A stretch of 49,908 bases of DNA from CAYLPU01 sp964385635 (GTDB lineage: Bacteria; Chloroflexota; Anaerolineae; B4-G1), in the NCBI GenBank assembly GCA_964385635.1, contig CAYLPU010000028.1, forward strand, positions 1-49,908, written 5' to 3'. This document shows, piece after piece, positions 31,338-39,140 of the stretch (positions are counted from its first letter, which is position 1; every line of letters begins with the position of its first letter). The position numbers and the translations under genes are program-made. Below the pieces are notes generated by a model that saw only the letters and a program-made list of their open reading frames with translations, had not been told where the DNA came from and searched no databases.

Positions 31338-31418
31338 GGGGCATCCGTCAAGCGGTTGCGAACTACGTCCATCTGTGTTATAGTGCCGCCAGAGAAGATC
31401 GGCTTTGGAGGCAATGTT

Positions 31419-32366
31419 GTGACCACGAGTCAACCTGCTAGCGAGATGCCCCCCCTGTGGATTGTCAAGCTGCGCGCCCCCTTTTTTACCGCTGATCTGG
31501 TGCCCGTCTGCCTGGGGACCGCCATCGCCTGGGCGCGGACTGGCGCGTTCAACGTGTGGTACTTCCTGCTGACGTTGGTCGGCGTCGTCTGCATCAACGC
31601 CGGCACCAATATGACCAACGACTACTTTGACCACACCTGGGGCTCCGACGAGGTCAACACTGAGTTCGCCAGCCCTTTCACCGGCGGCAGCCGCCTCATC
31701 CAGATGGGGATCGTCAAGCCCAAGACCTTCCTGTGGCAGGGTATCGGGTTCTTCGTCATCGCCAGTCTCATCGGGCTGTTGCTGACCTTCGCTCGCGGCA
31801 TGTGGGTGCTATGGCTGGGGCTCATCGGTGTCTTCACCGGCTTCTTCTACACCGCGCCGCCTATCCGGCTGGCCCGCACGAGCCTGGGCGAACTGCTGGT
31901 GGGACTCAACCTCGGCCCTTTGATGGTGCTGGGTAGTACTTACGTCCAGACACAGACGCTCTCCTGGGAGCCGGTCATCGCATCACTGCCGGTAGGGCTG
32001 CTCATCGTGCTGGTGCTGTGGATCAATCAGTTCCAGGACGCGCCGGCCGATGCCGCCGTGGGCAAGAACCACCTGGTCGTGCGGCTGGGCCGGCGGCGGG
32101 CCGTCACGGCCTACGGACTGCTGCTGGCGGTGGTCTACCTGTCGCTGCTGGCGGGGGTTCTGTTCGGCGGGGTCACTCCCTTTGCCCTGCTGGGCCTTTT
32201 GACGCTGCCTATGGCCGTCAAGGCGTATCGTGTGGCCCGCGTGCACTACGATCACCCCCGCGAACTGACGCCGGCCAACGCCGCCACCATCCAGATACAC
32301 CTGCGGACCGGCATACTGATCACACTTGGCTACATCACCCAGGGCATAATGGGATGGCTGCGATAG
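31419..32366 (+). CDS. UbiA-family prenyltransferase (MenA-like)
   Basis: 315 residues from the GTG at 31419, behind a GGAGG site; an in-frame upstream ATG has none. About eight or nine membrane helices. Both Asp-rich motifs are seen: TNDYFDHTWGSDE (first NDxxD) and QFQDAPADAAVGK (second DxxxD). Order and spacing fit 1,4-dihydroxy-2-naphthoate polyprenyltransferases (MenA), which attach the isoprenoid chain in menaquinone synthesis. A different aromatic acceptor cannot be excluded, and no other men gene is near. The methyltransferase behind it overlaps by 13 bp, suggesting a shared pathway such as quinone or lipid modification. Confidence 0.88.
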   Translation: MTTSQPASEMPPLWIVKLRAPFFTADLVPVCLGTAIAWARTGAFNVWYFLLTLVGVVCINAGTNMTNDYFDHTWGSDEVNTEFASPFTGGSRLIQMGIVKPKTFLWQGIGFFVIASLIGLLLTFARGMWVLWLGLIGVFTGFFYTAPPIRLARTSLGELLVGLNLGPLMVLGSTYVQTQTLSWEPVIASLPVGLLIVLVLWINQFQDAPADAAVGKNHLVVRLGRRRAVTAYGLLLAVVYLSLLAGVLFGGVTPFALLGLLTLPMAVKAYRVARVHYDHPRELTPANAATIQIHLRTGILITLGYITQGIMGWLR

Positions 32367-33214
32367 GCCAGAAGGAGGACATAGAGGCAAGGAGAAAGGG
32401 GGACAAAGAAGGAAAGAGTCACCCTGTCACCTTATCACCTTGTCCTCATGTCACCGAAGGCACCTCGTCTGCTGACGGGGCTGCAACTCGTGGCGTCCCC
32501 AGTCTTGTCTGGAGAGCCGGGCAGGAACGGCGCTTCCAGATGGTACACCGTTGGGCGCCATTGCAGGGCCAACGCGTGCTCGACGTGGGCTGCGGTGTGG
32601 GGATGTACACTGTGGCTTTCCTCCGCGAGACCTCCAGTGTCTTCGGTATTGAGATTGAGCGCGAGCGAGCACTGGAGGCACGGGGGCGAGCCGCTGGCGT
32701 GGTCCAGTCTCCCGGGGAGCGACTCCCTTTCCCCGATGGTGCCTTCGACGTCATCTTCTCCCACGAGGTGCTGGAACACGTCGCCGATGACCGGGTCTGC
32801 GTGGCCGAGATGGTGCGTGTGACCCGGCCTGGCGGCCACATCGTCGTCTTCGCCCCCAACCGGCTCTACCCTTTCGAGACCCACGGTGTCTTCTGGCGCG
32901 GGCGCTACCATTTCGGCAACGTGCCACTGGTCAACTGGCTGCCCACGCCGTTGCGCAACCGGCTGGCCCCCCACGTCCGGGCCTACACCGCCGGTGGTCT
33001 GCGCCGTCTCTTCGACGGCCTCCCCGCCCGCGTCGTCCACCACACGCAGGTCTTTCCCGGCTACGACAACATCGTCGCTCGCGCTCCCGTTCTGGGGCGG
33101 GCCTTGCGCGCCGTCACCTACGCCCTTGAGCGCACGCCGCTTCGCGTTTTCGCTCTCTCGCATCTGCTGGTAGTGGAGAGGGATGAAGAAACCCTTATGG
33201 AGCGTCCAGTATGA
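32354..33214 (+). CDS. Class I SAM-dependent methyltransferase
   Basis: 286 residues if it begins at the ATG 32354, which overlaps the UbiA gene by 13 bp. No other start codon is in frame before the ATG at 32540. The methyltransferase core begins near residue 62 with RWAPLQGQRVLDVGCGVGMY (AdoMet-binding GxGxG). It continues with the acidic IEIERERALE, FDVIFSHEVLEHV and MVRVTRPGGHIVV. Residues about 5-35 are coded by a degenerate GGACAAAGAAGGAAAG repeat followed by CACCTTATCACCTTG, so the N-terminus is probably expanded. The acceptor is unknown; coupling to the UbiA gene hints at a prenylated quinol or lipid. The last 20 bp overlap the convergent HAD gene. Confidence 0.8.
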   Translation: MAAIGQKEDIEARRKGDKEGKSHPVTLSPCPHVTEGTSSADGAATRGVPSLVWRAGQERRFQMVHRWAPLQGQRVLDVGCGVGMYTVAFLRETSSVFGIEIERERALEARGRAAGVVQSPGERLPFPDGAFDVIFSHEVLEHVADDRVCVAEMVRVTRPGGHIVVFAPNRLYPFETHGVFWRGRYHFGNVPLVNWLPTPLRNRLAPHVRAYTAGGLRRLFDGLPARVVHHTQVFPGYDNIVARAPVLGRALRAVTYALERTPLRVFALSHLLVVERDEETLMERPV

Positions 33215-33998
33215 AGCGTGCGATGGCCACGGCCGCACCGTCTTCCGCCAGCGACGGCGCGATCCAGTCGGCAACGGCCTTGGTCGCCGGATTGCCATTG
33301 CCCACCGCCACCCCTACCCCAGCCCAGGCGATCATGTCCGCATCGTTGCCTTGATCGCCGATTGCCATCACCTGTTCCTGGGGGATGTCCAGGTGAGCGG
33401 CCAGCCGCTGCAACGCATCACCTTTCGAAACCCCCAGAGGGTTCCCCTCGACGAACATCGCGTGGGAGCGCACCACTTCCATTCGCCCCTCAAAGCGGTG
33501 CCGCACCTCTGTCTCAATACGGTCAGCCTCAGACGGTTCCGCAACGATGAGAAACTTGACCAGCGTGTGCTGTTCGATCACGGAGAAGAGGTCATCCACC
33601 CAGATCACTCGCTCACCCAGCAGAGCGCAGTAGAAGGTCTCGGGGTATTGCTGTTCGAGGACGAAGACGTCGTTGTCGGCGTAAAAAACGACGTGCCAAC
33701 CACGCTGGGCCTGCCACTCCAGCATCTCTCGCCCCAGCGCTGGCTCCATCGTCGCACGGTATAGTGGAACGTTGGAGTCTGGGGCCTGGATCAGCCCTCC
33801 CTGGTAGCAGATAAGTGGCGCGGTGATACCCAGGTCCCGCGCAAAAGGGAGCGCGGCATCGAGCATGCGGCCCGTGGCCAGGGTGACCACCACCCCACGC
33901 TCTTGAGCAGCAGCGATGTTACGCTGCGTCCTGGGGGAGATAAGCAAGTCATCGTCCATCAATGTGCCATCCAGATCAAGTGCCAGGAGCCGGATCAC
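33195..33998 (-). CDS. HAD-superfamily phosphatase, Cof type
   Basis: 267 residues from the GTG at 33998, overlapping the prmC stop by 4 bp. The motifs are DLDGTLMDDD (nucleophile Asp8 and acid/base Asp10), LATGRM (motif II), the Lys in NPLGVSKGDAL, and MAIGDQGNDADMI (motif IV). The long C2-type cap, about 85-190, matches Cof/YidA sugar-phosphate phosphatases. The substrate is probably a small phosphorylated sugar or cofactor. It ends a three-gene row with prfA and prmC, each joined by a 4-bp overlap. Confidence 0.93.
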   Translation of the reverse strand: MIRLLALDLDGTLMDDDLLISPRTQRNIAAAQERGVVVTLATGRMLDAALPFARDLGITAPLICYQGGLIQAPDSNVPLYRATMEPALGREMLEWQAQRGWHVVFYADNDVFVLEQQYPETFYCALLGERVIWVDDLFSVIEQHTLVKFLIVAEPSEADRIETEVRHRFEGRMEVVRSHAMFVEGNPLGVSKGDALQRLAAHLDIPQEQVMAIGDQGNDADMIAWAGVGVAVGNGNPATKAVADWIAPSLAEDGAAVAIARFILDAP

Positions 33999-34936
33999 GT
34001 CTGTATCTCCAGCACCCGGTCGCGCCTGGCCAGGTCGGGATGCACACGAATTGTCGCGCGGGGGAAGAAAATGCGGGCCAGGTGGCTCGCTGCCTCTCCT
34101 TGATCGGCGCCGATCTCGATCAACAGCCCTCCGCCGGGGCGCAGTACCGCTGGGGCCTGTGCCAGCAGCCGCCGGACGATGGCCAGCCCGTCCGTCCCGC
34201 CATCGAGCGCCAGCCTGGGCTCGTGATTGCGCACCGATGCTGGCAACGAGCTACATTCTCCCGTGGAGATGTAGGGCGGATTGGAGACGATCAGGTCCAC
34301 CGGACTGGGGCGCGGGGTAAGCACATCACCGGCTATCAGCCGTACCCGGCCGGCGACGCCGTGCCGCTCCACGTTCCGCCGCGCCACGGCCAGCGTTGCT
34401 GGAGAGATATCGATGGCGTAAATAACGGCCTGGGGCAGGTGAATCGCCAGAGAGACAGCAACGCAGCCGGAGCCAGTGCCCACGTCCACGATGGTCGCTG
34501 GCCGGCGTGCCAGCGCCAGACCCACCAGTGTCTCCGTCTCCGAACGAGGGATCAGCACATCGGGCGTGACCTCAAACTCCAGCCTGTAGAACTCGATGTG
34601 GCCGGTGAGGTAGGGGAGAGGATAACCGGAGGCGCGACGGCGGACGTGGGTTTGGTAGTCGGATAGTTGGTCGGGTGTGGGGAGATGTTCGGGATGGGTC
34701 AGCAGTGTGGTACGGGAAACATCCAGCACGTGGCTCAACAGTATCTCGGCTTCGAGGCGAGACGCATCGCTGACGGCATGGAGGCGAACGGAAGCCTCCT
34801 GCAGGACTCGTTGGATACTGGGTACTGGGTGCTCAATGCTCGACCCTGGTCCTTGGTTGCTGGTTGCTGCTACCAGGTTGCCAGTATCGAGTTTCCAGTA
34901 TCGAGTTTCCAGTTTCTCCTCCTGCTTTGCTCTCAC
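33995..34936 (-). CDS. prmC: Release factor glutamine methyltransferase
   Basis: 313 residues from the GTG at 34936, which overlaps the prfA stop (GTGA). The N-terminal helical domain binds the release factor. The catalytic domain has VDVGTGSGCVAVSLA and the NPPY motif in LIVSNPPYIS that holds the target Gln. PrmC methylates the GGQ glutamine of RF1/RF2. Position after prfA is classical. Residues about 6-36 (KLETRYWKLDTGNLVAATSN and onward) are coded by a degenerate repeat (34806-34920) and are absent from normal PrmC, whose domain starts near VLQEASVRL. The repeat has therefore lengthened the N-terminus while keeping the overlap with prfA. Confidence 0.95.
   Translation of the reverse strand: MRAKQEEKLETRYWKLDTGNLVAATSNQGPGSSIEHPVPSIQRVLQEASVRLHAVSDASRLEAEILLSHVLDVSRTTLLTHPEHLPTPDQLSDYQTHVRRRASGYPLPYLTGHIEFYRLEFEVTPDVLIPRSETETLVGLALARRPATIVDVGTGSGCVAVSLAIHLPQAVIYAIDISPATLAVARRNVERHGVAGRVRLIAGDVLTPRPSPVDLIVSNPPYISTGECSSLPASVRNHEPRLALDGGTDGLAIVRRLLAQAPAVLRPGGGLLIEIGADQGEAASHLARIFFPRATIRVHPDLARRDRVLEIQT
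34806..34920 (+). repeat. Degenerate CCAGTATCGAGTTT-type repeat in the prmC 5' end
   Basis: Variants of GGATACTGGGTACTGGGTGC, TTGGTTGCTGGTTGCTG and TATCGAGTTTCCAG run for about 115 bp in the first codons of prmC without breaking the frame. Confidence 0.7.
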
Positions 34937-36027
34937 GAGTGATGCTTAGCCTGCCCGACCTCCCCTATAGCCTGCAATAACTTCATCTGTTCCTGCGCGA
35001 TCAGTTCGTCAATGAGGGGATCAATATCGCCGTCTAGCACGTCCGGCAGCCGGTGGAGGGTCAGGCCGATGCGGTGGTCGGTGACGCGGTTCTGGGGAAA
35101 GTTGTAGGTGCGGATCTTCTCGCTCCGCTCCCCAGTACCCACCTGGGCTCGCCGCGTTTCGGCCACTTCCGCCTCTTGCTTCCGGCGCTCCTGCTCGTAG
35201 AGACGCGCCCGCAGGATGGCTAACGCCCGCATTTTGTTCTGTGTCTGCGATCGCTCGCTTTCGCAGGCGACGACTGTCCCAGTAGGTTTGTGGATAATGC
35301 GGATAGCGGTGGCGTTTTTCTGCATGTGCTGCCCGCCAGGGCCGGAGGAGCCGTAGGTCTCGATCTCTAGATCCTTGGGGTCAATGTGGATTTCCACATC
35401 CTCCACCTCTGGCAGGACCGCCACGGTAGCGGTAGAGGTGTGAATGCGGCCGGATGACTCGGTGACAGGCACCCGCTGGACGCGATGGACGCCGCTTTCG
35501 AACTTGAAACGGGAGAACGCCTTGCGCCCCTGCACGTCAAAGACGACCTCTTTGAAGCCGCCGACACCGGTGGGATGGGCACTCAGCAACTCCGTTTTCC
35601 ATCCTTGCTGCTCAGCGTAGTGGGTGTACATGCGATAAAGATTAGCAGCGAAGAGGCCGGCTTCATCACCGCCCGCCCCGGCACGGATTTCAATGATCAC
35701 GTCCTTGTCGTCGCGCGGGTCTTTGGGGATCAGCAACTGGCGGAGTCGGGCTTCCAGTTTGTCCAGCCGTGCTTGCAGGTCAGCGACCTCCGCCTCGGCC
35801 AACTCCCGCAATTCGGGGTCAGCGTCATCGGCCAGCAGCGTTTTCGTCTCCTCCAGTTCTTCGGCCGTCTCTCTGTAGGCCCGATAGGCGGTGACGATTT
35901 CCTCGAGATCGGCCCGCTCTTTGGCGTATTGGGCCACGCGGCCATAGTCCTGTGCCACGGCTGGATCGGCCATCAGGTGTGCCAGTCTCTCATATCTTTC
36001 TTCGATCTTGTTCAGTCTCTCCAACAT
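34933..36027 (-). CDS. prfA: Peptide chain release factor 1
   Basis: 364 residues. The peptidyl-tRNA hydrolysis motif GGQ is at 231-233 in GSSGPGGQHMQKN. The stop-codon recognition tripeptide is PVT in RVPVTESSGRIH; RF1 has PxT and RF2 SPF, so this is RF1 for UAA/UAG. The N-terminal helical domain and the tail SEKIRTYNFPQNRVTDHRIG are complete. A consensus promoter lies about 65 bp upstream. prmC and a HAD phosphatase follow with 4-bp overlaps. Confidence 0.97.
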   Translation of the reverse strand: MLERLNKIEERYERLAHLMADPAVAQDYGRVAQYAKERADLEEIVTAYRAYRETAEELEETKTLLADDADPELRELAEAEVADLQARLDKLEARLRQLLIPKDPRDDKDVIIEIRAGAGGDEAGLFAANLYRMYTHYAEQQGWKTELLSAHPTGVGGFKEVVFDVQGRKAFSRFKFESGVHRVQRVPVTESSGRIHTSTATVAVLPEVEDVEIHIDPKDLEIETYGSSGPGGQHMQKNATAIRIIHKPTGTVVACESERSQTQNKMRALAILRARLYEQERRKQEAEVAETRRAQVGTGERSEKIRTYNFPQNRVTDHRIGLTLHRLPDVLDGDIDPLIDELIAQEQMKLLQAIGEVGQAKHHS

Positions 36028-36084
36028 AGTCTGCCTCGTTACACAGTGGGGTGGCTTGGACAGGCTGCCCCACGCACTAGAGAT

Positions 36085-36112
36085 ATTATAACAAAGCAGG
36101 ACACAACGTCAA
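36085..36112 (-). promoter_or_regulatory. prfA operon promoter
   Basis: Minus strand TTGACG (36112-36107), 16 bp, TATAAT (36090-36085). The -35 box overlaps the hepT stop. Its spacer resembles that of the mntA promoter (GTCCTGCTTTGT against ATCCCGCTCTGT). Confidence 0.85.
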
Positions 36113-36567
36113 GAGAGCGAGGATTCCCCACCGGCCTCCTTGCCTGCCTTGAGGTAGCTGTGGACTTGCACCACGTAGGCACGAGCGTCGTCCAGCAAGC
36201 GCCGTGCCGAATGGAAGAGTGTACGATTGTCTAATCGGTCGTAGTCGTGGACGATGCGGTTGCGCATCCCCACGTGGCGCCGGAAGCGGGACAACCCCTG
36301 TTCGTCAATGATGCCCAACTGGTGAATGATCTCGAACGATTGGCGCGCTGACTGTGCAGGCGGTTGCCCTGTGCCAATCAGCAGCATCCCGTTGGCGTCA
36401 ATAGCACATTCGATGATGACCTGGGCCAGGCGCTCGACAATACGTCGGCAGCCGGGGTGCTCTCGATATTGCTGGTACGAGACCGCCACATAGGGAGCTA
36501 ATTCATCTACGTATGCGGTCAGGTTGGTGAGTTTTCGACGGATGAGGTTGGCTTGCTCGACGTCCAT
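36109..36567 (-). CDS. hepT: HepT-like HEPN toxin (DUF86)
   Basis: 152 residues, all helical. The HEPN ribonuclease/AMP-acceptor motif R-x4-H-x-Y is seen as RNRIVHDY (about 102-109). HepT proteins block growth until AMPylated on the motif Tyr by the MntA partner. The start overlaps the mntA gene by 49 bp, so toxin and antitoxin are translated together. Length is normal and the active site is intact. Confidence 0.88.
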   Translation of the reverse strand: MDVEQANLIRRKLTNLTAYVDELAPYVAVSYQQYREHPGCRRIVERLAQVIIECAIDANGMLLIGTGQPPAQSARQSFEIIHQLGIIDEQGLSRFRRHVGMRNRIVHDYDRLDNRTLFHSARRLLDDARAYVVQVHSYLKAGKEAGGESSLS

Positions 36568-36971
36568 TCTTGTACCCGCTTTTCCAAATACGCAAACTGC
36601 CAGGCCAGAAACTTCTGGTGGTCGTAGTAGCGGCGGGCGGCGTAGGACTGGAACTCGAAAAAAGTCGTCGGCTCCCGCTGGTAGACCGGTCTACCGGTGC
36701 GGGCGACCTCGAAGAGCAACAGTGGACTGGCACCGTTTAGGAAAGAGACGTCCACGTCGCCATCACCGCCAAATGCATCAATCAGTTCGCCGACGAGGTC
36801 GAGTTCGATTTCCGGGTCTTCCCAATCGCGGTGCCTCATCCGCACAGCGACGTCAACGTCGGAGCCTGGCACGGCGCGCCCGGCGGCCTGGGAACCGAAG
36901 AGGACGACCATATCCAGGCCATAACGATGGGATATATGTTCCAGTTTCTCGCGGTCTATCTCGTATATCAA
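36519..36971 (-). CDS. mntA: MntA-like nucleotidyltransferase antitoxin
   Basis: 150 residues. The minimal nucleotidyltransferase fold has the G-S-x10-D-x-D site in LFGSQAAGRAVPGSDVDV and a third acid in DVDVSFLNG. It should transfer AMP from ATP to the HEPN toxin downstream and so inactivate it. The gene has a perfect-looking promoter and comes first in the unit. The C-terminal Ser/Thr-rich tail (EWTSSKPTSSVENSPT) overlaps the hepT start. Confidence 0.88.
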   Translation of the reverse strand: MIYEIDREKLEHISHRYGLDMVVLFGSQAAGRAVPGSDVDVAVRMRHRDWEDPEIELDLVGELIDAFGGDGDVDVSFLNGASPLLLFEVARTGRPVYQREPTTFFEFQSYAARRYYDHQKFLAWQFAYLEKRVQEWTSSKPTSSVENSPT

Positions 36972-37021
36972 GATTTCTCCATGAGAGGCGACCTGGGTAG
37001 GCCGCCTCGCGTGCCAGAAGT

Positions 37022-37049
37022 ATTATAACAGAGCGGGATGCGACGTCAA
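37022..37049 (-). promoter_or_regulatory. mntA-hepT promoter
   Basis: Minus strand TTGACG (37049-37044), 16 bp, TATAAT (37027-37022). Start codon about 50 bp downstream. Confidence 0.82.
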
Positions 37050-37123
37050 GTAAGATAAGGTCTCCCCATCACCTGCATAGCAGGTCGACCAGTTTCCGAC
37101 GGATAGGGCAATGCTGCAACCTC

Positions 37124-38404
37124 CTACTCATATCTCAACGCTTCTAGCGGGTCCAGCCGCGCTGCCCGTGCGGCCGGATACAGCCCGGCCAGCAGCCCAA
37201 CCACCGTCGCGAAGGCCAGGGCCAGGGCCACCAGCCAGCCGGTGACTACGAAGAACGTGCCCGTCATAGTGATATCTTGCCAACGCAGATAGGCCAGGAT
37301 GCCTTCATTGAGGCCCAGCCCCAACAGCCAGCCACCGATGGCGCCCACCACCCCGCCCAGCATGCCGATGAGTGCCGCCTCCGCCATGAACAGGACGCGG
37401 ATGTCACCCGGTGACGCGCCGATGGCTTTCAAGATGCCGATCTCCCTGGTGCGCTCGTAGACGGACATGACCATCGTGTTGGCGATGCCGATGGAGGCCA
37501 CGAACAAAGCCAGCCCGCCTACTGAGCCCAGCATGGTCTGCAAGATGACCATGGATTTGTTGAGCGTATCTAGCATCGTTCTCAGCGAGCTGACCTCAAA
37601 GCCTTGTTCTTCAAACTCCTCGATGATCTGGATGGCGTCGTTCAAGGAAGCGGCCTTGACGATTAAGGCATCGTATCCCGCGTGTTCCAGGATGTCGGGA
37701 TCGTTGTACCACCACGCTTTCAGGGCCAGTGAATCGGCCGCACCAACGTTCGCGTCGAAATAGGGGCCATCGAACCCGTATTTGACGTCGATCACACCCA
37801 CCAGGCGGAGGGGAAAGGTCTGCGTGTCCCCTCGCGGGGCCTTGAGCACCAGGGCAACCTCTTGTCCGATCAAATCGTCCGCGGCCTGTCCTTCGTATCC
37901 CAATGAATTCAGGGCACTCGTGCTGACAACGATCTCTCCCTGGGCGTCGTTGCTCAGACCCTCTCCGGCGACCAGTTCAGACGGTTGGGAGAATGGTTCG
38001 CCCACACCCCACGAAGCTTCGCCTACGGACACCGGCGATAGCTCTTCGTCGATCTTTAAGGAGACGTTCAGACTCCAGGGCATATGCACTTGAGGGACCA
38101 CTTTCACCACGTCGTCCCGCGCGCGTATCTCCTCGACGAGATCTGTGGTGATGAGCACCGTCCGCCTGGGTTCAGCGAACTGGTTAAACGCAGTGCGCTC
38201 CTCGGTAGCCGGATGTACCCTGATCGTCTCCAGACCTGCGCTTTTGAATACCCGAACGATTTCCCGTTGCACGCCGACACCCAAAGAGAGCATAGTCACG
38301 ATAGTCAGGATGCCCACGGTCACCCCGACAGCGCTGAGCGCAGTGCGCACCTTGTGGCGGCCCAGATTGCCGAAAGAGGTTTTCGCCAGGTCTTTCAGGG
38401 TCAT
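37124..38404 (-). CDS. MacB/FtsX-type ABC transporter permease
   Basis: 426 residues. The first membrane helix is at about 22-45 (ALSAVGVTVGILTIVTMLSL), and a large extracytoplasmic MacB_PCD domain spans about 50-270. Three C-terminal helices make the FtsX fold (LALFVASIGIANTMVMSVYE with ERTREIGILKAIGA; LIGMLGGVVGAIGGWLLGLG; FFVVTGWLVALALAFATVVG). Such permeases do not pass a channel but transmit force to the periplasmic domain to expel lipids, peptides or antibiotics. The ATG overlaps the ATPase stop (ATGA). With the ATPase and upstream lipoprotein it forms a three-part system. Confidence 0.92.
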   Translation of the reverse strand: MTLKDLAKTSFGNLGRHKVRTALSAVGVTVGILTIVTMLSLGVGVQREIVRVFKSAGLETIRVHPATEERTAFNQFAEPRRTVLITTDLVEEIRARDDVVKVVPQVHMPWSLNVSLKIDEELSPVSVGEASWGVGEPFSQPSELVAGEGLSNDAQGEIVVSTSALNSLGYEGQAADDLIGQEVALVLKAPRGDTQTFPLRLVGVIDVKYGFDGPYFDANVGAADSLALKAWWYNDPDILEHAGYDALIVKAASLNDAIQIIEEFEEQGFEVSSLRTMLDTLNKSMVILQTMLGSVGGLALFVASIGIANTMVMSVYERTREIGILKAIGASPGDIRVLFMAEAALIGMLGGVVGAIGGWLLGLGLNEGILAYLRWQDITMTGTFFVVTGWLVALALAFATVVGLLAGLYPAARAARLDPLEALRYE

Positions 38405-39075
38405 AGTTCCACCTGCCCATCGCGCAGTCTCACGGTACGGTCGGCGAAGGCAGCCACCTCCGGGTCGTGGGTGACGACCAGCAGGGTCAGTCCCTCCTCC
38501 TGATTCAGCTCCCTCAACAGCGACATGATCTCCGCGCCGATGGCCGTGTCCAGATTGCCGGTCGGCTCGTCGGCCAGGAGCAAAGCCGGCTGGCCCACCA
38601 GGGCGCGGGCAATCGCCACCCGCTGCTGTTCGCCGCTGCTGAGCTGGGTCGGACGATGAGCCAGACGTGGCCCCAGCCCCACTCGCTCCAAAAGCGCCCG
38701 TGCCTGCGCCCTCCGTTCCTTCTCCGGTACTCCGCTGAACATCAGGGGCAGGGCCACGTTCTCCTCAGCCGTCAGGCGGGGCAACAGATTGAAGCTCTGG
38801 AAAACGAAGCCTACGTGTTGGCGGCGATGGCGGGTCAGAGTTCGCTCGTCGCTGCCGCCCAACTCGGTGCCGTTGATCCAAACCTGACCGCTCGTGGGCC
38901 GGTCCAGCCCGCCGATGAGGTTGAGCACAGTGGACTTGCCAGAGCCCGATGGCCCTACCAGGGCCACGAATTCCTCACGAGCGATGGTCAAATCCACACC
39001 CCGCAGCGCATCCACGAAACCAGCGCCCATTTTATAGCGGCGGGTCAGGCCCACCGCGCGTACTACGATGTCCAT
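38401..39075 (-). CDS. MacB/LolD-type ABC transporter ATP-binding protein
   Basis: 224 residues. Walker A GPSGSGKST, Q-loop VFQSFNLLPRLTAEEN, signature LSSGEQQRVAIARAL, Walker B LLLADEPTGNLD and H-switch VVTHDPEVA are complete. This is the MacB/LolD/FtsE-like class that pairs with FtsX-type permeases, here the next gene (4-bp overlap). It lies 65 bp after the lipoprotein gene; a perfect 15-bp inverted repeat sits in the gap. Confidence 0.95.
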   Translation of the reverse strand: MDIVVRAVGLTRRYKMGAGFVDALRGVDLTIAREEFVALVGPSGSGKSTVLNLIGGLDRPTSGQVWINGTELGGSDERTLTRHRRQHVGFVFQSFNLLPRLTAEENVALPLMFSGVPEKERRAQARALLERVGLGPRLAHRPTQLSSGEQQRVAIARALVGQPALLLADEPTGNLDTAIGAEIMSLLRELNQEEGLTLLVVTHDPEVAAFADRTVRLRDGQVEL

Positions 39076-39090
39076 TAGTCCTCTCCAGCA

Positions 39091-39124
39091 AGGTGCGACG
39101 CACTTCTGAAAGTGCGTCGCACCT
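39091..39124. repeat. Perfect 15-bp inverted repeat
   Basis: AGGTGCGACGCACTT (39091-39105) and AAGTGCGTCGCACCT (39110-39124) around CTGA. There is no T-run on either side, so it is more likely a dispersed palindrome or an mRNA stabiliser between the lipoprotein and ATPase genes than a terminator. Confidence 0.75.
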
Positions 39125-39140
39125 ACTGTGTTCCATCAAG

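Noticed and set aside
39091..39124. Terminator between lipoprotein and ABC ATPase genes
   Set aside because: The 15-bp palindrome is perfect, but neither strand has a T-run after it, and the genes look co-transcribed.
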